A stretch of 64,000 nt of DNA from an uncultured Mesonia sp. Its GTDB lineage: Bacteria; Bacteroidota; Bacteroidia; Flavobacteriales; Flavobacteriaceae. The notes below the pieces were generated by a model, which was not told where the DNA came from, did not search any database, and saw only the letters and a list, made by a program, of their open reading frames with translations. The translations under genes were made by a program, and so were the position numbers. Position 1 is the stretch's first letter; every line of letters begins with the position of its first letter. Shown one piece after another: positions 29,461 through 37,987 of the stretch. The DNA lies in NCBI GenBank assembly GCA_958296185.1, contig CATQIB010000006.1, positions 219,206 to 283,205 of the forward strand. The letters are read 5' to 3'.

Positions 29461-30723
29461 ATGAATTTTGATAGAATCAAAGAAAAACTTAGCATACTAG
29501 CCGATGCGGCTAAATATGATGTTTCTTGTTCGAGTAGTGGCAGCAAGCGAACCAATAAGAAAAAAGGTTTAGGCGATTCAAGTGGAATGGGGATTTGCCA
29601 TACCTATACGGCCGATGGTCGATGCGTTTCACTGTTAAAAATTTTGCTTACCAATCATTGTATTTTCGACTGTGCTTACTGTGTAACGAGAAAAAGCAAT
29701 GATATTAAACGTGCCGCTTTTAAAGTACAAGAAGTAGTCGATTTAACAATCAATTTCTATAGGCGCAATTATATAGAAGGACTATTTTTAAGTTCAGGTA
29801 TTTTTAAAAATGCCGATTATACGATGGAACGCCTCATTTTAGTAGCTAAAAAATTGCGGTTAGAAGAAAACTTCAACGGCTATATTCACTTAAAATCTAT
29901 TCCTGGGGCGAGTGATGATTTGATGTATGAGGCAGGCTTGTATGCCGATCGACTTTCGGTAAATATAGAGATTCCTACTCAAAATGGGTTAAAATTACTG
30001 GCTCCCGAAAAAAACCGCGAAGATTTTTTAAAACCGATGAAAAAGGTGCGTAATGAGATAGTTAAGTATAAATCTGAAAAAAAACTGATTAAAAGTACGC
30101 CAGTGTATGCGCCGGCCGGGCAAAGTACGCAAATGATTGTAGGGGCTACCAATGAGACCGATGCCCAAGTTATGTATACGGCAGCTCATCTATATAAAAA
30201 GTATAATATGAAACGGGTGTATTACTCGGGCTACGTTCCTATTTCTTATGATTCTCGACTTCCTGCAATTGGTACAGAGGTTCCCATGCTTAGAGAAAAC
30301 CGACTTTATCAAACCGATTGGTTGCTAAGATTTTACGGCTTTTCAATCGAGGAATTATTAAATCAGAAACATCCTAACTTAGACAGTGATATAGACCCAA
30401 AATTAAGTTGGGCATTACGAAATTTACATCTTTTTCCTGTGGATATAAACAAAGCTGATAAACAACAACTCGCTCGCATACCTGGTGTGGGATTAAAATC
30501 TGTATACAAGATTCTGCAAGCCAGAAAGTACCGTAAACTAGGCTGGCATCACTTAAAGAAAATGGGCATTGCTTTGAATAGAGCTCAATATTTTATTTTA
30601 TGCGATTCACGTGATTTTCTAAAGGCTGATATGAGTCCGCAACAAATAAAATCAAAAATACTTGCTCAAGGAAATAGCAAATACAAGCCTTTGTTTAATT
30701 CTCAATTAAATTTATTTGAATAA
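29461..30723 (+). CDS. Putative DNA modification/repair radical SAM protein (TIGR03916 type)
   Basis: Radical SAM enzyme of 420 residues. The cluster cysteines are Cys67, Cys71 and Cys74 in NHCIFDCAYC. Further Cys at 23, 46 and 55 may bind metal. The N-terminal LSILADAAKYDVSCSSSGS and GICHTYTADGRC segments are characteristic of this family. A helix-hairpin-helix DNA-binding segment (DINKADKQQLARIPGVGLKS) lies near residue 330. The family nearly always occurs beside a DUF4130/TIGR03915 protein, sometimes fused to a uracil-DNA-glycosylase-like domain, which led to the repair proposal; the reaction is not known. The next gene begins 1 nt after its stop. Confidence 0.9.
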   Translation: MNFDRIKEKLSILADAAKYDVSCSSSGSKRTNKKKGLGDSSGMGICHTYTADGRCVSLLKILLTNHCIFDCAYCVTRKSNDIKRAAFKVQEVVDLTINFYRRNYIEGLFLSSGIFKNADYTMERLILVAKKLRLEENFNGYIHLKSIPGASDDLMYEAGLYADRLSVNIEIPTQNGLKLLAPEKNREDFLKPMKKVRNEIVKYKSEKKLIKSTPVYAPAGQSTQMIVGATNETDAQVMYTAAHLYKKYNMKRVYYSGYVPISYDSRLPAIGTEVPMLRENRLYQTDWLLRFYGFSIEELLNQKHPNLDSDIDPKLSWALRNLHLFPVDINKADKQQLARIPGVGLKSVYKILQARKYRKLGWHHLKKMGIALNRAQYFILCDSRDFLKADMSPQQIKSKILAQGNSKYKPLFNSQLNLFE

Positions 30724-30724
30724 A

Positions 30725-31495
30725 ATGAAAATTGTGCTATTTGATCACAGCTTTGAGGGTTTGTTATCTGCCGTTTTTGAGGTGTTTCATTTAAAATTAA
30801 AAGAGGCAAAATTGATAGGGCAAAACAACCATACTGCATCTTTTTTTGATGAAGAAATTTGGGTAAGCACAGATCAAGAAAAGGCCGCTCGTGTGGCCAA
30901 GGGAATTGTTAAGGTTGGCGGTAAAAGCGATCTCACTTGGTTATACCGATGCTTTTTGAGCGAGTTGGCAGAGGTGCCGCAGTTAATACTTGAATATATA
31001 CGCCAATTGATGGTTGATAAGCATAGTGGTAAAAATGACTTTAGTCGAAATGTAGTCATACAATTGCAAAAGATTAATAAAATGATTGGGAGAGAAAAGC
31101 ATCGAATGGATGCATTTGTGCGTTTCGAAAAAACGGCAGACGGTCTGTATTTTGCGGGTATAGCTCCCGATTTTAATGTGTTACCCTTAAATGCTAAGCA
31201 TTTTAAAAATCGTTATGCCGATCAACATTGGTGTATATATGATGTAAAACGAGATTATGGTTTGTTATACAATTTAGAATCCTTAAGGCATGTGCACTTG
31301 CCATCGGTAAATGCCAACTTACATAGTACGCCATCAAATCTGTTAGCTGAAGATGAAGTGGCTTATAAAAAATTATGGAAAAATTACTTTGAAAGTACCA
31401 ACATTCAAGAACGCGCCAATAAAAAACTGCACACTCAACACGTTCCTAAACGATATTGGAAATACTTGAGTGAAAAATATATTTTGGATTATTAA
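30725..31495 (+). CDS. DUF4130 / TIGR03915 family putative DNA repair protein
   Basis: Partner of the preceding radical SAM protein. It has 256 residues from ATG 30725, one base after the upstream stop; a TTG 9 nt earlier would overlap. Family features: N-terminal FDHSFEGLLSAVFEVF, a central RDIGREKHRMDAFVRFEKT-like stretch (here MIGREKHRMDAFVRFEKTA), and a C-terminal LHTQHVPKRYWKYLSEK. The His, Arg and Asp pattern suggests an enzyme or nucleic-acid binder. In other bacteria this domain is fused to UDG-like domains. Its stop overlaps the stop of the convergent ZIP gene by 4 nt, with no terminator. Confidence 0.88.
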   Translation: MKIVLFDHSFEGLLSAVFEVFHLKLKEAKLIGQNNHTASFFDEEIWVSTDQEKAARVAKGIVKVGGKSDLTWLYRCFLSELAEVPQLILEYIRQLMVDKHSGKNDFSRNVVIQLQKINKMIGREKHRMDAFVRFEKTADGLYFAGIAPDFNVLPLNAKHFKNRYADQHWCIYDVKRDYGLLYNLESLRHVHLPSVNANLHSTPSNLLAEDEVAYKKLWKNYFESTNIQERANKKLHTQHVPKRYWKYLSEKYILDY

Positions 31496-32196
31496 ATTAT
31501 TTTCTCGCCAATCATACCAATGCAAAACCCTAATATTGCTCCTAGGGTGGGAAGGTAAGTGTTTCTTAATTTACTTTCAGGAATGAGATCTTGTACGAGA
31601 AGATATAAAATTCCGCCACTTGCGAAGGTCATTAAATAAGCTGTTAAGTCAGGGTAATCACTTAAGAAATAATGACCTGCTAAGGCACCGCCTATTCCAA
31701 AAAAACTTAAAAAGAAAAAAAGTAGCAGGGTTTTACGGGTACTAAAACCACTTTGGGTCAAGTCTCTAAAAGCATTGAAGGCTTCGGGCAAATTTTGCAA
31801 ACCAATAAAAACGGCGAGTAATTTGGCCATTTGAGACTGTGATGCAAAAACAGCTCCCAGAGCAATGGATTCTGGTATAAAATCCATTAGCATTGCCAGT
31901 AAGGTGGCGGTTTGACCGCCTTTTTTACTCAAATACCAATCGATTAATAAAAAACAGAGCGCCCCTGCTAAAAAAGTAATAACGAGCGGCCATACCGCTA
32001 ACTCCTCAAGTCCTTTAGGAATTAAAACCAAAGTTACTGCCGATAGGATAATCCCTGAGCCAAACGCCATAAAACTATGGCTTAACTCATATTTTATAGG
32101 AGTGTCTTTAAGGTGATGATTAAAAAAATAGGCTAGAATTCCGCCAATAAAAACACTAACCCCAGCTAAAAACGAAAAGAATAATAATTTTTCCAT
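31492..32196 (-). CDS. ZIP family metal transporter (divergent metal site)
   Basis: Inner-membrane protein of 234 residues from ATG 32196 (MEKLLFFSFLAGV); about eight hydrophobic segments. ZIP-type architecture with a short cytosolic loop near residues 29-36. In typical ZIP proteins helix 4 has HNxPE and helix 5 HxxxE. Here the equivalents are D105-F-I-P-E109 and Q134-N-L-P-E138, so both histidines are replaced while the P-E pairs remain. Metal choice or even transport function may differ from classical zinc uptake. No metal-regulated operator is evident upstream; prmA and clpS are upstream on the same strand. Confidence 0.8.
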   Translation of the reverse strand: MEKLLFFSFLAGVSVFIGGILAYFFNHHLKDTPIKYELSHSFMAFGSGIILSAVTLVLIPKGLEELAVWPLVITFLAGALCFLLIDWYLSKKGGQTATLLAMLMDFIPESIALGAVFASQSQMAKLLAVFIGLQNLPEAFNAFRDLTQSGFSTRKTLLLFFFLSFFGIGGALAGHYFLSDYPDLTAYLMTFASGGILYLLVQDLIPESKLRNTYLPTLGAILGFCIGMIGEKII

Positions 32197-32253
32197 AGTT
32201 AGGTTTTTAACGTAAAATAAAAAAACCAAACCGGCTGTTGAGGCTACTCTATA

Positions 32254-32529
32254 TTATTGGATCTCGGCACTAATTCCCGCTTCTAGTAAGGCAGAACAAC
32301 GCGGTTTTAAATCTTCATAATCTCCCGTTTTTACGGCGCATTTCCCTTTATAATGTATAATAAGCGTGCATTGCTCGGCTTGTATAGCGTCGTGATCACA
32401 ACTCTTAATTAGCATTTCAATTACATGATCAAAAGTGTTGACATCATCATTAAAAACAATAATTTGGTTTTGTTCTTCTTCGGCGGTTTCTGTCGCTCTC
32501 TTTTCTAGTACTTCCTCCTGAACACTCAT
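32254..32529 (-). CDS. clpS: ATP-dependent Clp protease adaptor ClpS
   Basis: Adaptor that brings N-degron substrates to ClpAP/ClpCP. I chose ATG 32529 (91 residues, MSVQEEVLEK); upstream codons would run into prmA. Seen: IIVFNDDVNTFDHVIEMLI, the conserved N-D-D and substrate-pocket region, then the amphipathic CTLIIHYKGKCAVKTGDYE strand-helix corresponding to the family's HxxGxAxV region, with Tyr-Lys in place of the usual pattern. Between prmA and the ZIP gene on one strand, about 50 nt after prmA. Confidence 0.92.
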   Translation of the reverse strand: MSVQEEVLEKRATETAEEEQNQIIVFNDDVNTFDHVIEMLIKSCDHDAIQAEQCTLIIHYKGKCAVKTGDYEDLKPRCSALLEAGISAEIQ

Positions 32530-32578
32530 AGTGGTAAAGCTTGTTTCTTTCAAAAATAAATAATTTTGAATGTAAATT

Positions 32579-33415
32579 TTAATTTTTAACAAATTTTGCA
32601 CCCACCCAGTTATCTTTAATGAAGTGATTTACATATTGCAATCCTAATTGCTTGCATTTTTCGTTTATGAGACTTAAATCTTCTTCGTAAAAACCGCTTA
32701 ATAATATAGTGCCTTCTTGATGCAACACCTTTTCGTACATTGGGAGATCTTGAAGAAGAATATTACGGTTGATATTGGCGATGATTAAATCGAATTTTTT
32801 AGAACCTAGCAATGACGCGTCTCCTTCAAAAACCTCAATTGACGGGTAGTTATTGCGAGCTACATTTTCTTGTGTGTTTAAAAAGCACCAATGGTCTATA
32901 TCTATAGCGGTTATATCTGTAGCACCTCGCATACCGGCCAAAATGGCAAGAATACCCGTGCCACAGCCCATGTCTAAAACCGTTTTATCGGTGCAATCTA
33001 GTTGCAACAAGTGTTGTACCATCATATGGGTGGTGGCGTGATGCCCAGTGCCAAAAGACATTTTGGGTTCGATAACAATATCATAAGTCGTCTCTTGCTT
33101 GGCGTGAAAGGGAGCTCTAATTTGGCAGATATCATCCACTAAAATAGGTTGGAAATTTCGTTCCCACTCCTCATTCCAATTTACCTGTTCAATTTCCTTA
33201 ACTTCAAAGTCTATCTTAAAATCAGGATTTTGAAAAACGTATAATTCTTTAACTGCCTCGGGTTGATGAAGAGATTTCTCTATATAAGCCTCTAATCCTG
33301 TTTCGGTTTCAACAAAACTATCAAAGCCTAATTCGTTAAGTTCAGCGATTAATATTTCGGCTAGCGGTTGTACCGGTTGCAAGCGAAAGAAGTATCCTAT
33401 ATAAATTGGGGTCAT
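32579..33415 (-). CDS. prmA: Ribosomal protein L11 methyltransferase
   Basis: SAM-dependent enzyme that trimethylates ribosomal protein L11. It has 278 residues with an N-terminal substrate-recognition domain and a class I methyltransferase domain. Family markers: MSFGTGHHATTHMM, motif I VLDMGCGTGILAILA, ITAIDID-type motif II (TDITAIDIDHWC), and motif IV NINRNIL (here IIANINRNIL, family N-I-x-x-N/P-x-L). clpS follows on the same strand. Confidence 0.94.
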   Translation of the reverse strand: MTPIYIGYFFRLQPVQPLAEILIAELNELGFDSFVETETGLEAYIEKSLHQPEAVKELYVFQNPDFKIDFEVKEIEQVNWNEEWERNFQPILVDDICQIRAPFHAKQETTYDIVIEPKMSFGTGHHATTHMMVQHLLQLDCTDKTVLDMGCGTGILAILAGMRGATDITAIDIDHWCFLNTQENVARNNYPSIEVFEGDASLLGSKKFDLIIANINRNILLQDLPMYEKVLHQEGTILLSGFYEEDLSLINEKCKQLGLQYVNHFIKDNWVGAKFVKN

Positions 33416-33479
33416 GGTTTACAATATTTAGTGCAAAAGTAAGTAAGATTTTTAGTAGCTGAGAAACTTAGTTCGTATT

Positions 33480-35552
33480 TTATTCCGCTAAAGCGACATT
33501 CTTTTCAGTTTTCTTTTGAGGATAAATGCTTACAATCACCTGGGTACCTCTAGGTATTTGGTGTTCATCTATTAAATCAATTATTTTATAAGTGATTTCA
33601 CCTTGAAAGGATTTGTTATATAATTCTATTCGTTCTTTGATAATTGAAACCCCCATGCTTTTATGTTTTTTTTGCGAATTGGGCTTGGGTCGGCGTCCTA
33701 TTCCGTTATCGGTGATGCTTATGCTGGTTTTTGTTGTGTTGTGATGGATAACTATACTTATTTTTTTCTTTTTTTTATCACTGAGCATTAAGCCATGCCA
33801 GATGGCATTTTCTAAAAAAGGCTGTAACAAAAGCGGAGGTATCTTGACCTCTTGAATTTCTGGCTGATCGTCACCAACAAATTGGATTTCCAAGTCTTGT
33901 TCAAAGCGATTTTCTTCTAGTTGTAGGTAATAGTTGGCCAGTTTAAGTTCTTCAGGTAATGAAATAACGTGTTGTTTTGAAGTTTCAAGAACCATTCGGG
34001 TATACCTGCTGAATAATTTTAGGTATTTAATTGCTTTATCATTTTGCTTGATTTGAATCAAGTAGGTGATGGCATTTAAACTATTGAATAAAAAATGCGG
34101 ATTTACCCTTAACCGGGTAACTAATATTTCGGCTTGCGCTAAATTACGTTCGTAAATTGCATTTAGTTTTTCTTTCTCTTCTTGATTAATTCTGGCGTTG
34201 GTGGTTTTTCTTTCTTTGTAATTACGGTATTGCAAATACAAAATAATAAGTATTAAAAGCAGACTAATCCCTAGAAAAAAACTGATGAGGTTACGCCTAG
34301 CAAGCAATTCATTTTGATTAGCCAGTTTAACAGCTTGCAGAGCTTTATCTTTTTTTAATAGCGCAATTTCATTTTCCTTTTTAGCCAAATTGTACTGTTT
34401 GGTAAGTGCGTCTATTTTAACATTTTGCTCATGAATCTTTAAACTATCCGCGAAAGCTTGTGCCTGCTTATAGTGTTGTAAGGCATCGGCAAATTGGTTT
34501 TGTTCTTCGTGCAATTGCGCCAATAGCTCATGATTACCTTGCAAAACAGCGGTTTGCTTGTTTGTCGTGGCCAATTTTTGCGATTGTTGTATATAATTAT
34601 TGGCTTGGGTGTAATTTTTTCTATTTAAAAAAGTATGCCCTAATTGATGCAGTACTTCTGCTTCTTTATGACGGTTTTCAAGTTGAACATAACCCGCAAG
34701 CGCTTTTTTATAGTAAATAACAGCTTGAGTAAGATTTTTGTTTTCCTCAAGATAGGTTAGACCCAAATACTCATAAGCGATAGCCAAGCCAAAAACGCTG
34801 TTCATTTCTTGATTGATACGCAGTAAGCGGTTAAGGTAAGATTTGGCCAAAACATAATTTTCGGTTTCAATATGATAGTCTGCAATCGATAAATAATTCA
34901 TGGCTGTACCCAGCTTATTGCCGCGTTGTTGTTCGGCTTTTAAAGAACGATTAAAGTAAGATAAGGCTTCTTTTTGTTTTCCTGGGATTTGACTTAAAGC
35001 ATTGCCAATACCATTACTGGCAATAGCGATATTTTTTAAGTCTTTTTCCTCCTCGGCCAACTGCAGGGCTTTCATATAAAAATCTACTGCTATAGCATAT
35101 TTCTGGTTGTACCGACTGGCTACTCCTGCATTGTTGGCAAAAATCATTTTGTACAGTTTGTCAACTGATTTATTTTCAATCCACTCAAAAGCGCGTTGAT
35201 GATAAGCAAAAGCGGTAGCATAATTTTTATGGTAGCGGTAAAGCAAGCCTAAATTGTCATTTGCTCGAGCCATCAAAAGGGTGTCGTTTAGTTTTTCTGC
35301 TAAAAGTATGGCTTGCTGTGCCAAGGCAAATTCTAAACTGTCTTGTTGCTTCTTTTTATGCAACTCACGTGAACGATTTATAAGTGCGAGTACCTGGGTG
35401 CTGTCTGGGGCTCGAACAAAAAGCTCTGTATCCATATTTTGGGCTCGACCAATACTAAAACTCACCAAAATATTCATCCATAGAAAGCATAATAGCTTAA
35501 GGTTTAAAGTCTTTACAAAATTAAATAAAGTTTGGAGAGCTGTTGATAACAA
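33480..35552 (-). CDS. Sensor histidine kinase with TPR domain (LytS/YehU-type kinase)
   Basis: Protein of 690 residues. An N-terminal hydrophobic segment (LKLLCFLWMNILVSFSIG) acts as signal or anchor, followed by six or more TPR units (about residues 60-380) in the periplasm, one membrane helix near residue 425 (LISFFLGISLLLILIILYL), a coiled coil, then the His_kinase domain. The phospho-acceptor His is in NPHFLFNSLN near residue 485; the ATPase box is recognisable as PFLENAIWHGL and SITDNGIGRR. Paired with the LytTR regulator encoded immediately upstream. The signal sensed by TPR is unknown. Confidence 0.92.
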   Translation of the reverse strand: MLSTALQTLFNFVKTLNLKLLCFLWMNILVSFSIGRAQNMDTELFVRAPDSTQVLALINRSRELHKKKQQDSLEFALAQQAILLAEKLNDTLLMARANDNLGLLYRYHKNYATAFAYHQRAFEWIENKSVDKLYKMIFANNAGVASRYNQKYAIAVDFYMKALQLAEEEKDLKNIAIASNGIGNALSQIPGKQKEALSYFNRSLKAEQQRGNKLGTAMNYLSIADYHIETENYVLAKSYLNRLLRINQEMNSVFGLAIAYEYLGLTYLEENKNLTQAVIYYKKALAGYVQLENRHKEAEVLHQLGHTFLNRKNYTQANNYIQQSQKLATTNKQTAVLQGNHELLAQLHEEQNQFADALQHYKQAQAFADSLKIHEQNVKIDALTKQYNLAKKENEIALLKKDKALQAVKLANQNELLARRNLISFFLGISLLLILIILYLQYRNYKERKTTNARINQEEKEKLNAIYERNLAQAEILVTRLRVNPHFLFNSLNAITYLIQIKQNDKAIKYLKLFSRYTRMVLETSKQHVISLPEELKLANYYLQLEENRFEQDLEIQFVGDDQPEIQEVKIPPLLLQPFLENAIWHGLMLSDKKKKKISIVIHHNTTKTSISITDNGIGRRPKPNSQKKHKSMGVSIIKERIELYNKSFQGEITYKIIDLIDEHQIPRGTQVIVSIYPQKKTEKNVALAE

Positions 35553-35586
35553 AATATATTGTATTAAATTACAAATAAATCACTGC

Positions 35587-36303
35587 CTATACCCGATCGA
35601 GAAAATCAGCTTTTTTGTTGCGTGACACGGGAATCTTTATGTTGTTTTTAAGCACAATATAAGCTTCGGCTTTTACAAACTCACATACTTGATCTAGATT
35701 TACCAAGTAGCTGTTATGTACTCTAAAAAAATGAGTGTCGGGAAGAAGGCATTGTATGTCTTTTAGCTTTTTTGATAAAAACAATTCATTACCGTCGCAT
35801 AAATAAATGCGACAATAATTACCGTCGCTTTTACAATAGGCAATTTGCTGTGGTTCAATAAAAACTAATTTTCCGTCAACTGGAATGGCAACCCTTTTTT
35901 GATTGTTTAGACGCTCTTCTAGAATATCACTGGGATTTTGCTTTTCTTTATTATACTTTAACCGATTGATGGTAGATACCAAATCATCTGTATCAATGGG
36001 TTTAAGCAAGTAATCAAAAGCACTTTCCTTAATGGCTTTTATAGCATATTGACTATAAGCGGTTACAAAAACAACTTCAAATTGACGGCTTTGAAATTTG
36101 CTGATGAATTCTAGACCATCCATCTGGGGCATCTCTACATCGATGAATAAGCAATCAGGAGTATGATTTTTTAGGTACAAGAGAGCCTCGTTGGGGTTGG
36201 TGAAGGTTTTTAAAATTTTTACCCCTTGACAGTAATTTTCTATTTCCCACTCTAAACTTTTTACGGCTTTAAGCTCGTCATCCAGTAATACAATCTCTAA
36301 CAT
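35587..36303 (-). CDS. LytTR-family response regulator
   Basis: Protein of 238 residues: receiver domain (phospho-acceptor Asp55 in CLFIDVEMPQMDG, acidic pair DDE at 8-10, Lys in LLKPID) and a C-terminal LytTR DNA-binding domain (about 135-235: IAYCKSDGNYCRIYL, FFRVHNSYLVNLDQV). The kinase gene begins 34 nt downstream, so the two form a two-component system. The targets are unknown; the photobiology operon is the next gene cluster downstream of the pair's promoter region on the same strand but reads toward it, so it ends upstream of this gene. Confidence 0.93.
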   Translation of the reverse strand: MLEIVLLDDELKAVKSLEWEIENYCQGVKILKTFTNPNEALLYLKNHTPDCLFIDVEMPQMDGLEFISKFQSRQFEVVFVTAYSQYAIKAIKESAFDYLLKPIDTDDLVSTINRLKYNKEKQNPSDILEERLNNQKRVAIPVDGKLVFIEPQQIAYCKSDGNYCRIYLCDGNELFLSKKLKDIQCLLPDTHFFRVHNSYLVNLDQVCEFVKAEAYIVLKNNIKIPVSRNKKADFLDRV

Positions 36304-36451
36304 TTTGTTGGTTATTTAGTCTATCTAATTTACGAAAAAATTGAATTAGATAGGGGTATATTGTATAGTTTGGATTAAAAACCGTATATCTGGTTAAAAT
36401 ACCTTGATGATTTTCAAGATGTTCATTTTCAGGTATCCAGTGGAGTTTAGT

Positions 36452-37987
36452 TTAGAAGTCATTTGGGTTATTTATTATCTTCTGAGCGCGTTCTTGATGC
36501 GCTTCTAAGGTAGATTTATCCATTTTATTAAGCATACTCATCATCATACTCATACGTTGGTTGTCTTTTAGCTTTTCGCGATGAGTAGCTAGAAAATTCC
36601 AATAAAGCGCATTAAATGGACAGGCGCTTTCTCCGGTTTTTTCCTTTACCTTATAATGACAGTCTTGACAATAGTTACTCATTTTGTTGATGTAACTACC
36701 GCTAGAGATGTAGGGTTTTGTGGCTACAATGCCACCATCGGCAAACTGACTCATACCGCGAGTATTTGGCATTTCAACCCACTCAATTGCATCTATATAT
36801 ATGCCTAGATACCAGGCATCAACCTCATTGGGATGTACACCAGTGAGCAAGGCGAAATTACCTGTAACCATGAGCCGTTGAATGTGGTGCGCATAGGCAA
36901 GTTCTAGACTTTGCGAAATAGCCTGGCTAAGGCAATTCATTTTTGTTTTGCCGGTCCAATAAAAATCGGGGAGTTGGTTTTGGTGGTCCAGTTTATTACT
37001 TCGGCGATACCCTGGCATTTCTTTCCAATAAATTCCACGCATATATTCGCGCCATCCCAAAATCTGACGTATAAATCCCTCTACTTGAGAAATATTAATA
37101 TCGTTATTGGCTTCGTAGTAAGTGTCTAGAACTTTATCGATAACCTCTTTAGGGGATAGCATTTTGGTGTTTAGTGCAAAAGAGAGTCTAGAATGAAAAA
37201 GGTAGTTTTCTTGCGTATGCATCGCATCTTGAAAATCACCAAAGTGTACTAAGAGCTCATCGCAGAAATACCGCAAAACTTTTAAGCTGTCTTTGCGCGA
37301 GATGGGCCAATTAAATTGTGTTTTGTCTATCTCTCCTATGCTTTTTATATCGGTTTTTCTTATTGCATCTACAATATCGGCTACGTCTTTTCTAAATCCT
37401 TTTTCGTGCGGAATCGCAGGAGAGCCCTTCCACTTTTTCCGATTACTTTTATCAAAATTCCATTTTCCGCCCTCTGGGTTTTTCTCATCTTGCATTAAAA
37501 TACCATGCTTCTTTCGCATAGCACGATAAAAATACTCCATTACCAATTCTTTCTTGCCTTCAAAAAAATCGGCTAAGTCATGGCGTTGGGTAAAAAAATG
37601 TTCGGTATCATAGCTTTGGGTTTTTATATCTAACCCATCGGTAAGTTCTTTAAGCTGCTCATCTAGCCTATATTCATCGGGTAGGAGGTACTCAAAGCAT
37701 TCAATGTCATATTCATCGATTAAGGCTTTTAGGTTGACATTTAAATCATGCTTGTTCTTTTTATCGGTCAGCGTATAGTACACTACTTTATGACCACGCT
37801 CTTTGAGGTGTTCAGAAAAGTTACGCATTGCTGCAAAAAAACCTACAATTTTTTGAATGTGATGCTTAACATAATCGATTTCTTGCCTCATTTCGGCCAT
37901 AAAATAAAGCACATTATCATCTGTAGTAGAGAACCAAGAATGCTTATAATTCAATTGGTCACCCAAAATTAAACGTAAGGTTTTCAT
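36452..37987 (-). CDS. Iron-sulfur bacterial photolyase/cryptochrome (FeS-BCP, PhrB-like (6-4) photolyase)
   Basis: FAD-dependent photolyase-like protein of 511 residues from ATG 37987. N-terminus [19 protein letters not shown] is typical of the 'photolyase-related protein' family. Four cysteines that should hold a 4Fe-4S cluster are at 352, 440, 443 and 456 (in MNCLSQ, NYCQDC and ACPFN). In Agrobacterium PhrB they are at 350, 438, 441 and 454, the same spacing. PhrB repairs (6-4) photoproducts and binds a lumazine antenna. The start codon overlaps the DASH-cryptochrome stop by 4 nt (ATGA), making it the last gene of a four-gene operon. Confidence 0.93.
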   Translation of the reverse strand: MKTLRLILGDQLNYKHSWFSTTDDNVLYFMAEMRQEIDYVKHHIQKIVGFFAAMRNFSEHLKERGHKVVYYTLTDKKNKHDLNVNLKALIDEYDIECFEYLLPDEYRLDEQLKELTDGLDIKTQSYDTEHFFTQRHDLADFFEGKKELVMEYFYRAMRKKHGILMQDEKNPEGGKWNFDKSNRKKWKGSPAIPHEKGFRKDVADIVDAIRKTDIKSIGEIDKTQFNWPISRKDSLKVLRYFCDELLVHFGDFQDAMHTQENYLFHSRLSFALNTKMLSPKEVIDKVLDTYYEANNDINISQVEGFIRQILGWREYMRGIYWKEMPGYRRSNKLDHQNQLPDFYWTGKTKMNCLSQAISQSLELAYAHHIQRLMVTGNFALLTGVHPNEVDAWYLGIYIDAIEWVEMPNTRGMSQFADGGIVATKPYISSGSYINKMSNYCQDCHYKVKEKTGESACPFNALYWNFLATHREKLKDNQRMSMMMSMLNKMDKSTLEAHQERAQKIINNPNDF

